NCBI GenBank assembly: GCA_947453775.1
Contig: CANGHM010000045.1
Location: forward strand, 1 to 5,267
Origin: Rickettsiales bacterium
GTDB taxonomy: Bacteria > Pseudomonadota > Alphaproteobacteria > Rickettsiales > Rickettsiaceae
DNA length: 5,267 bases
Direction of reading: 5' to 3'
Position numbers and translations under genes: made by a program. The notes beneath the pieces were generated by a model. It was given only the letters and a program-made list of their open reading frames with translations. It ran no database searches and was not told where the DNA came from. Below, one piece after another: positions 1 through 4,871 of this stretch; within the stretch, counting starts at the first letter, position 1, and the number at the start of each line of letters is the position of its first letter.

Positions 1-996
1 AGCTATTTCAGCGGCAAAATATGTCCAGCTACCGTCAGCTTTTTGCAAAGGACGATCTTGATCATCGCCAAACTCTGTAGTTTTAAACAACAATTGTTCT
101 TTAGTATCCCAGGTTTCGTGTTTTTTGCCCTTTGGCTCAGGCAGTGTGCCAGTGTATATTACCCCTTTGTGTTTTAATTTTTCTACTATTTGATCGATTT
201 TACCTCTATCGTGGAGTGATTTTTCAGAGAAAAATACATCGTGCACAATCCCTAAGCTCTTAAGATCTTGCTTAATTAGCTCAAGCATTTGTGCTACAGC
301 AAATTGTTTAATGAAAGCTATTTGCTTTTCAGGGGCATCTGCTAAAAGATTTGCGTGCTCTTGGGCTAATTTTTCCCCAACTAGAGCAAGATATTGCCCC
401 GGATATAAACCTTGCGGTATGGCAATTGACTCTCCTGAGCGGGCTTCTTGATATCGCAAAATAACACTTTGCGCAAGAGTATCGAGCTGAGATCCCGCAT
501 CGTTGATATAAAATTCACGCACAACATTAAAACCGCAGCGCAAAAGCACATTTGCTAAAACGTCGCCATATACCGCCCCTCTTGCATGCCCTATGTGCAT
601 CGGACCAGTGGGGTTACAAGAAACATATTCTATGTTTACTTTTTGCTGATTGCCTAAGTTATTATCGCCATAAGTTTTTTCTTCTTTGATGATAGTAGCA
701 AGCAATTTATACCACTGATGAGTTTTAAGAGTAACGTTAATAAAACCCGGACCAGCAATCTCTACATTTTCTACATCTGGCAATAAGATAATTTGCTGCT
801 TAATTAACTCCGCTAGTTCATAAGGTTTCATCTTTAACTGCTGGGCAAGTACCATTGCTGCATTTGTGGCCAAATCGCCGTGAGAGTTTTCCCTAGGAGC
901 TTCTACAACAAGATTTTGCATTGAGAGTGCAGTATGTGCAAAATGCTCTTGAATAATGCTAATTAGGTTGGTGTGAAATTCTTTAAATATGTTCAT
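1..996 (-). CDS. argS: Arginyl-tRNA synthetase, N-terminal 332 residues (3' end outside window)
   Basis: Class I aminoacyl-tRNA synthetase that charges tRNA-Arg with arginine using ATP, in the cytoplasm. I translated the minus strand from the ATG at 996-994 and the frame stays open to the window edge. Residues 1 to about 90 form the ArgRS-specific N-terminal tRNA-binding domain, ending in the typical AGPGFINVTL (81-90). The catalytic Rossmann domain follows with NIEYVSCNPTGPMHIGHARG; the HIGH signature is residues 134-137. YINDAGSQLD, another strongly conserved ArgRS block, lies about 30 residues further on. The family is usually about 550-590 residues, so roughly 40% is missing, including the KMSKS-like loop and the anticodon-binding domain. 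The start fits the family N-terminus. It lies 11 bases after the tandem TAA TAA of lysC, without a visible Shine-Dalgarno site, so it probably shares lysC's transcript. No frameshift seen. Very confident. Confidence 0.97.
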   Translation of the reverse strand, partial: MNIFKEFHTNLISIIQEHFAHTALSMQNLVVEAPRENSHGDLATNAAMVLAQQLKMKPYELAELIKQQIILLPDVENVEIAGPGFINVTLKTHQWYKLLATIIKEEKTYGDNNLGNQQKVNIEYVSCNPTGPMHIGHARGAVYGDVLANVLLRCGFNVVREFYINDAGSQLDTLAQSVILRYQEARSGESIAIPQGLYPGQYLALVGEKLAQEHANLLADAPEKQIAFIKQFAVAQMLELIKQDLKSLGIVHDVFFSEKSLHDRGKIDQIVEKLKHKGVIYTGTLPEPKGKKHETWDTKEQLLFKTTEFGDDQDRPLQKADGSWTYFAAEIA

Positions 997-1007
997 AAAT
1001 CGATTTA

Positions 1008-2210
1008 TTATTGTTCTATCATCAAGCCAGCATGTAATTGTTTTACGATTTTTTCAGCATCATCCTGAAAAGTTAATATGCTAATTTTCATGCTCTCTAC
1101 TTGTAGCGATAAAATGGTTAGCTCTTGCGTAATAGCTAAAATATTATCTAGCAAGCTTAAGTCATTGAGTAATCTTGTGCCAATAACATTTACCAACGCA
1201 ACATCAGCATTAATTTTAAAGCTATTAATAATTTTCTCCTTTAGCATTTGAGCCATAGCGTGCTCTATTTTTCCTAAATCTTCTATAGGAACCAGTATAG
1301 ATATTATATCATCAGAAGCATAGTTGCTAGAGAAAATATTAATGTTTTTGCTGCGCAAATGCTCTAATATTAAGCTTAATTTGCTGTTGGTAGATATTTC
1401 AGTCAACAAAATATTTTTATTTTGCGCAATGCCTAAGATTTTACTTTCTTCCATAATTTGATTATTTTTAATTTGCGTACCTTGAATGTTATCGAAAGAG
1501 GAGATGACCCTTAGCTCTAGATTGTGCTCCTTGGCTATTTCAACACTGCGCGGATGAAGCACTTTGGCCCCAGCATAACTAAACTCTAGCATACTGGTAT
1601 AGTCAATTTCAGTGATTTTATAAGCATTGGGCACAATGCGCGGATCTGCGCTGTATACCCCCGAAACATCGGTGTATATATCGCACCTTTGAGCTTGCAG
1701 ACTAGCGGCTATTGCCGCTGCGGTAATATCTGAGCCACCACGACCCAAAGTTGTTATTTTCCCGCAAGATGTGATGCCTTGAAAACCTGAAATTACTGGC
1801 ACTATTCCAGCATCTAAATATTTTAAGATACTGCTTGTATCGATCTTAGTAATTAGCGCTCTTGAATATTGATTGTTAGTAGCGATGCCTGCTTGCCAAG
1901 CTTGTAATGCTATAGCACTTATGCCATTTTTGCGCAATGCCATAGCTACTAATCCAGCACTAATGTTCTCACCGTTGCTAAGCACAAAATCAGCTAAAGA
2001 TAGATCATTTTCATCACTCAGCTCTGTAATACTCTTACAATAATTAAGTAAAGTGCTAGTTACCCCTGACATTGCTGAAATAACTAAAACCACCTGGTTA
2101 TTATTATCTATCTCTGCCTGAACTTTATTTGCGATATTTAGTATTTTAGAGATGTCCGATACCGATGTGCCACCAAATTTTTGCACTACTAGGCTCATTT
2201 TGCGGTTCAT
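1008..2210 (-). CDS. lysC: Aspartate kinase
   Basis: Phosphorylates L-aspartate to aspartyl-4-phosphate with ATP, the first step towards diaminopimelate, lysine, threonine and methionine; in a reduced alphaproteobacterium the main use is probably diaminopimelate for peptidoglycan (inference). Amino-acid-kinase domain, residues about 5-235: KFGGTSV (11-17), SAMSGVT (45-51), SNGENISAG (78-86), GFQG (142-145), TTLGRGGSD (153-161), the nucleotide-binding YTDVSGVYSADPR (179-191) and SYAGAKVLHPRSVE (211-224). Catalytic motifs look intact. Residues about 257-400 occupy the place of the paired ACT domains but are poorly conserved, without the usual PGVA-type ligand loop. Length 400 is normal. The chosen ATG is one base after the channel gene's stop (TAA T ATG); an in-frame ATG at 2200-2198 would give MSLVVQKFGGTS, closer to the common family N-terminus, and is a real alternative. 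The gene ends with tandem stops (TAA TAA). Confidence 0.96.
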   Translation of the reverse strand: MNRKMSLVVQKFGGTSVSDISKILNIANKVQAEIDNNNQVVLVISAMSGVTSTLLNYCKSITELSDENDLSLADFVLSNGENISAGLVAMALRKNGISAIALQAWQAGIATNNQYSRALITKIDTSSILKYLDAGIVPVISGFQGITSCGKITTLGRGGSDITAAAIAASLQAQRCDIYTDVSGVYSADPRIVPNAYKITEIDYTSMLEFSYAGAKVLHPRSVEIAKEHNLELRVISSFDNIQGTQIKNNQIMEESKILGIAQNKNILLTEISTNSKLSLILEHLRSKNINIFSSNYASDDIISILVPIEDLGKIEHAMAQMLKEKIINSFKINADVALVNVIGTRLLNDLSLLDNILAITQELTILSLQVESMKISILTFQDDAEKIVKQLHAGLMIEQ

Positions 2211-2211
2211 A

Positions 2212-3054
2212 TTATGTGCTTTTCATATGCTCTAAGGTAATTTGGTCGCCCAAATGCTCAATAACATAATACGCTAGTTTATTTCTGAATTGATCTAACT
2301 GCATTGTATCTTGTTTGACGTTATTTTGCTTAATAGATAGCCTATATTCCAGAATATACACATAACTATCACTACTAATATTTAAAAGAATAATATTACT
2401 AGTTAGGATCTCTGGATTGTTAAAATTTTTTGCCAACAGCTCTGGTATATTTGATATTTGATCGACATTTATAGCATGCTTAGGAATGGTTAACTTGGTT
2501 TGATATACTAAAGACTGATTGCGTGTCCAATTAATAAATTTATTTTGTAAGAAACTACTGCTAGGAATAAATACGGTAGAATTGCAAGATTGCCTTATGC
2601 TAACACACCTATGTCCTATATTTTCCACAAATCCTGTGCAGTTATCGATAGTGACTAAATCGCCTATATGAATAGGATTTTCAACGATCAACACAAAGCT
2701 GCTTAGTAAATTATTAACCAAATGCTGTATACCAAGACCAACTCCAAGCACTAATGTTCCACCCAAAAAAGCTAAGCTGCTGATTGGAATATTGGCGATT
2801 TGTAATGTGAAAATAAAAAATAAAATCCCTACAATGCTATCTAAAAATCTATTGAGCAAATCTTTTTGTCTATCATTTTGAGTTAAAATGATTTTATTGG
2901 ATAAAAAAATAATTATTCTATAATAATATATACTTCCCAGATAGACGAAAAGGATTGTCAAAGTAATATTAGAAATTTTGATGCTATTACCACCAAAAGA
3001 TATAATATTATATTGCCAAAAATTATTCAATTGCTCTAGGATACTAAAATTCAT
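2212..3054 (-). CDS. MscS-family mechanosensitive channel, short form
   Basis: Inner-membrane channel of the MscS superfamily, whose members open under membrane tension to release solutes during osmotic downshock. Three hydrophobic segments are visible: about 28-50, 70-90 and the pore helix 91-125. The pore segment FLGGTLVLGVGLGIQHLVNNLL has the Gly-rich packing pattern. By hand alignment to E. coli MscS, pore leucines 105 and 109 correspond to Leu103 and Leu107, Gln112 to Gln110, and the hinge Gly113 is His111. The beta domain follows (ENPIHIGDLVTIDN 125-138, GFVENIGHR 141-149, VFIPSSSFLQNKFINWTRN 161-179), then a variable alpha/beta tail to residue 280. Length is close to E. coli MscS (286), with no large periplasmic N-terminal domain as in MscK. 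The ATG directly abuts the bamE stop (TAA ATG) and has no Shine-Dalgarno site, suggesting coupled translation. The family is clear; which subtype it is cannot be told, so no symbol is given. Confidence 0.9.
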   Translation of the reverse strand: MNFSILEQLNNFWQYNIISFGGNSIKISNITLTILFVYLGSIYYYRIIIFLSNKIILTQNDRQKDLLNRFLDSIVGILFFIFTLQIANIPISSLAFLGGTLVLGVGLGIQHLVNNLLSSFVLIVENPIHIGDLVTIDNCTGFVENIGHRCVSIRQSCNSTVFIPSSSFLQNKFINWTRNQSLVYQTKLTIPKHAINVDQISNIPELLAKNFNNPEILTSNIILLNISSDSYVYILEYRLSIKQNNVKQDTMQLDQFRNKLAYYVIEHLGDQITLEHMKST

Positions 3055-3483
3055 TTAACGTTTTTTGGTAGGTTTGGTGTTAAATTTGCCAAAATTTCTC
3101 ATAAAATGCTTATGCCCCTGCTCTTTATTACCATAAGTATGGGTTGTGCTTTTATCAATTGCATTATATAAATTTGCTTTGGAGCTTTCTGATTTTATAT
3201 CGATCACCTTTCCTGCATTATCAAAAGTAATTGTAACAACCTTTTGTTCTATCAGACTTGGTCGAGCTAAAGGGCTGGTTTTCATTTTTCTGCTAACATA
3301 ATACCAGACATTCTTATTTATCTGGGAAATTCTAGTCGGAGATCCTAATATACTTTGCACCTCTTGCTGATCGCTAGTAGCAATTGTTATCTTTAATAAG
3401 TCGCTTGGATGAATATATTGACCTGTTAAATTTACATTGACACAGGAGGTTAGGAAAAAAAGTATTAAAAAGATGCGCTTCAT
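3055..3483 (-). CDS. bamE: BamE/SmpA/OmlA-family outer membrane assembly lipoprotein
   Basis: Predicted small lipoprotein of the Bam complex, which folds and inserts beta-barrel proteins into the outer membrane; BamE supports BamA and BamD. Residues 1-14 form a lipoprotein signal peptide: MKR, a hydrophobic stretch, and the lipobox LTSC with Cys14 as the lipidated residue. The mature part carries the SmpA/OmlA pattern: a repeated-turn helix region (about 36-46), LGSPTRIS (46-53), VWYYVSRKM (59-67), and the strand QKVVTITFDNAGKVIDI (80-96). Residues about 120-142 form a basic, Lys/His-rich tail that I do not recognise as part of the domain. Length 142 is ordinary for alphaproteobacterial members. 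It is transcribed away from rpmF; a bamE-like gene divergent from an L32/plsX/fabH-type cluster is a recurring alphaproteobacterial arrangement, which supports the name. It is the first gene of the leftward unit. Confidence 0.88.
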   Translation of the reverse strand: MKRIFLILFFLTSCVNVNLTGQYIHPSDLLKITIATSDQQEVQSILGSPTRISQINKNVWYYVSRKMKTSPLARPSLIEQKVVTITFDNAGKVIDIKSESSKANLYNAIDKSTTHTYGNKEQGHKHFMRNFGKFNTKPTKKR

Positions 3484-3505
3484 AAGTTGCTAATTTTTGT
3501 TTTTG

Positions 3506-3534
3506 TTGATAGAATCGTTAGGTATCATTATATG
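3506..3534 (+). promoter_or_regulatory. Candidate sigma70-type promoter for rpmF-fabH
   Basis: TTGATA at 3506-3511 matches the -35 consensus in five of six positions. After a 17-base spacer comes TATATG at 3529-3534, a four-of-six match to TATAAT. Transcription would start around 3541 inside the A10 tract, leaving a leader of roughly 20-25 bases before the rpmF ATG. Spacing is ideal, but in AT-rich DNA such matches arise easily, so confidence is moderate. Confidence 0.45.
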
Positions 3535-3553
3535 TTAAAAAAAAAAGTTTTAA
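3527..3553 (-). promoter_or_regulatory. Candidate sigma70-type promoter for bamE-mscS-lysC-argS
   Basis: Read on the minus strand, 3532-3527 is a perfect TATAAT. The best -35-like element is TTAAAA at 3553-3548, four of six, with a 15-base spacer made mostly of the T10 tract; TTTTAA at 3555-3550 gives a 17-base spacer but only three of six. Start of transcription would fall near 3520, about 35-40 bases before the bamE ATG. The -10 is convincing, the -35 weak. Confidence 0.45.
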
Positions 3554-3563
3554 AAGATAAAAA

Positions 3564-3767
3564 ATGGCAGTACCAAAGAAAAAGACATCTCAGTCTCGTC
3601 GCAACATGCGCAGAGCACATTTAGCTTTGTCCAAACAAAATATAGTTACCGATGCAAGTAGTGGTGAATACGTACTCCCTCATAGGATGTGTTTAACAGA
3701 CGGTACATATAAAGGCAAACAAATTGTGAAGAAAAATATTTTAAAAGAAAGACAAGATCAGGAGTAA
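3564..3767 (+). CDS. rpmF: 50S ribosomal protein L32
   Basis: Structural protein of the large ribosomal subunit. The N-terminus [19 protein letters not shown] is the hallmark of bL32, followed by [23 protein letters not shown] (33-55), which matches the alphaproteobacterial form in which the zinc-binding cysteine pairs of some other bL32 proteins are absent; the single Cys43 is not part of such a motif. At 67 residues it is slightly long because of a charged C-terminal tail ([12 protein letters not shown]). The start is fixed by the conserved MAVP. The stop TAA shares its last base with the ATG of fabH (TAATG), so the two genes are almost certainly co-transcribed and translationally coupled. 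In many bacteria plsX separates rpmF and fabH; here it does not. Confidence 0.97.
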   Translation: MAVPKKKTSQSRRNMRRAHLALSKQNIVTDASSGEYVLPHRMCLTDGTYKGKQIVKKNILKERQDQE

Positions 3768-4705
3768 TGACTCTCAAACTCTTGTCTACTGGTAGTTATT
3801 TGCCTGAAAAAATAGTTTCTAATGAACTTCTGCCCACATCTTTAAATACAACCCACGAATGGATTTATAGTCGCACAGGAATATGCCAAAGGCATATTTC
3901 AGCGGAGCATGAAACATGTCATTTTATGGCGCTTCAAGCATCCCATGCAGCTATAGCTGCGGCAGATTTATCACCAGATCAAATAGATTTAATTATTGTT
4001 GCATCTACCACCCAAGAACAACGCTTACCTTCTCTTGCATGCTATTTACAAGGCAGTCTTAAGAGAAAAAATATACCAGCTTTTGATGTGCAAGCCGTGT
4101 GTGCTGGCTTTGTTTATGCCTTAGAGTTAGCAAGTGCGATGAGTATTAAATATGGAAATATTTTAGTGGTCGGAGCTGAGCGCATGTCGAGAATCATTGA
4201 TTGGACAGATCGCTCAACTTGTACGCTTTTTGGCGATGGTGCTGGAGCGGTTGTTGTTAAGCGCGATACACACAATCAAAATTTACTAGATAGCATAATA
4301 TATGCTGATGGCTCTATGACAAGCATTTTGTGCACAACAGACTCAATTGATAACAAACAAATTCTTACCATGAGTGGTCAGGAAGTTTTCAAGCATGGTG
4401 TGCAGAAAATGTCTGATGTAGCAAAAGAAATACTAGCTAAAAATCATTTATCTATCGACGATATCTCGTTTTGCATTCCTCATCAAGCAAATATTAGAAT
4501 AATTGATGCAATAGCCCAAAAACTACAAATCAGTAATGATAAAATGGTTTGTGCGATTCATATGCACGCAAATTGCTCAGCCGCATCAATCCCCCTTGCT
4601 CTTGATTATCTATTTAAGACTAATCGTCCAAAGTCAAATGAGCTAATCATGACACTAGGCTTAGGAGCAGGCTTGGCATGGGGAGCAAACTTACTTTACT
4701 GCTAA
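3767..4705 (+). CDS. fabH: 3-oxoacyl-[acyl-carrier-protein] synthase III (beta-ketoacyl-ACP synthase III)
   Basis: Starts type II fatty acid synthesis by condensing an acyl-CoA primer, typically acetyl-CoA, with malonyl-ACP to give 3-oxoacyl-ACP in the cytosol. The thiolase-fold catalytic triad is complete: Cys112 in VQAVCAGFVYAL, His239 in PHQANIRII and Asn269 in HANCSAASIPLAL. The CoA-binding Trp32 and Arg36 are present in HEWIYSRTGI, at the same numbers as in E. coli. FGDGAGAVVV (155-164) is also typical. Length 312 compares with 317 in E. coli. Departures: Leu87 where E. coli has the pocket-lining Phe87, HANC instead of the usual HGNT around the catalytic Asn, and LGLGAGLAWG instead of a FGGGFTWG-like C-terminal loop. 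The start overlaps the rpmF stop by one base; AGGAG at 3760-3764 lies only two bases from the ATG, too close for a standard site, so coupling to rpmF probably matters. Confidence 0.97.
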   Translation: MTLKLLSTGSYLPEKIVSNELLPTSLNTTHEWIYSRTGICQRHISAEHETCHFMALQASHAAIAAADLSPDQIDLIIVASTTQEQRLPSLACYLQGSLKRKNIPAFDVQAVCAGFVYALELASAMSIKYGNILVVGAERMSRIIDWTDRSTCTLFGDGAGAVVVKRDTHNQNLLDSIIYADGSMTSILCTTDSIDNKQILTMSGQEVFKHGVQKMSDVAKEILAKNHLSIDDISFCIPHQANIRIIDAIAQKLQISNDKMVCAIHMHANCSAASIPLALDYLFKTNRPKSNELIMTLGLGAGLAWGANLLYC

Positions 4706-4746
4706 CCCCCTCCACGCAACAAAATCTAAAATTACCATATATTAAA

Positions 4747-4761
4747 CGCTGCAATACAGCG
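4747..4761 (+). repeat. Small GC-rich stem-loop downstream of fabH
   Basis: CGCTG and CAGCG form a perfect five-base-pair stem around the loop CAATA. It is the most GC-rich structure in an otherwise AT-rich spacer, 41 bases after the fabH stop. There is no T run directly after it on either strand, so it is not a standard intrinsic terminator; it could be a transcript-end or stabilising hairpin, or chance. Confidence 0.4.
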
Positions 4762-4781
4762 CGAATGGTTCAATTTGCAAT

Positions 4782-4799
4782 ATCAAAAAGTTTTTTGAT
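4782..4799. repeat. Perfect AT-rich inverted repeat upstream of the sucC -10 box
   Basis: ATCAAAAA and TTTTTGAT are perfect eight-base arms separated by two bases (GT). The repeat ends five bases before the TATAAT at 4804, so it covers the spacer and -35 zone of the presumed sucC promoter. That position suits an operator, but A/T-only arms are also easy to obtain by chance in this DNA, and no known binding motif is recognised. Confidence 0.5.
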
Positions 4800-4803
4800 C
4801 TAA

Positions 4804-4809
4804 TATAAT
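4804..4809 (+). promoter_or_regulatory. Candidate -10 box for sucC
   Basis: A perfect TATAAT 62 bases before the sucC ATG. No good -35 lies 16-18 bases upstream; TTGCAA at 4775-4780 is 23 bases away. If used, transcription would start near 4816 with a leader of about 55 bases. The missing -35 suggests either activator dependence or a chance match. Confidence 0.4.
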
Positions 4810-4837
4810 AAAAAAGTTTGAGGCTGAAGAGAAATTA

Positions 4838-4851
4838 TATTAAGGTTAATA
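4838..4851. repeat. Short AT inverted repeat in the sucC leader
   Basis: TATTAA and TTAATA are perfect six-base arms around GG. The repeat would lie in the 5' leader of sucC if the TATAAT at 4804 is used. A hairpin with a two-base loop cannot form fully, so a DNA-level site is more likely than an RNA structure; chance is possible. Confidence 0.35.
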
Positions 4852-4871
4852 ATATTAAGATAAAGTGAACT

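Larger units (their letters stand above)
3484..3563. promoter_or_regulatory. Divergent intergenic promoter region between bamE and rpmF
   Basis: This 80-base AT-rich spacer is the only place from which both the leftward bamE unit and the rightward rpmF-fabH unit can start. It holds back-to-back promoter candidates whose -10 boxes overlap (listed separately), and an uninterrupted run of ten A residues on the plus strand at 3537-3546. No Shine-Dalgarno-like sequence stands out before either ATG; rpmF is preceded only by an A-rich stretch. Promoter function is inferred from consensus matches and position. Confidence 0.7.
4706..4871. other. fabH-sucC intergenic spacer
   Basis: I find no open frame or RNA gene in these 166 bases. 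In order they hold a C-rich patch just after the fabH stop, a small GC-rich stem-loop (4747-4761), an A/T palindrome (4782-4799), a perfect TATAAT (4804-4809) and a second AT inverted repeat (4838-4851), then the sucC start. The sequence probably carries the end of the rpmF-fabH transcript and the promoter of sucC, but no canonical Rho-independent terminator (GC stem directly followed by a T run) is visible. Confidence 0.6.

Noticed and set aside
1001..1006. CGATTT/ATCGAT palindrome in the lysC-argS gap as a regulatory site
   Set aside because: A six-base palindrome in an 11-base gap inside an apparent operon is too short and common to claim.
1008..2210. Internal start producing a separate LysC beta subunit, as in some Bacillus-type enzymes
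   Set aside because: No internal ATG with a good ribosome-binding site was evident ahead of the ACT region, so nothing supports a second product.
4764..4780. GGTTCAATT resembles a tRNA T-arm loop in the fabH-sucC spacer
   Set aside because: No acceptor, D-arm or anticodon stem can be paired around it, and no CCA-adjacent seven-base acceptor stem is present, so no tRNA is called.
4782..4799. A/T palindrome as a Rho-independent terminator of rpmF-fabH
   Set aside because: The stem is almost all A-T with a two-base loop and no following T run outside the stem; it would be too weak as a terminator.
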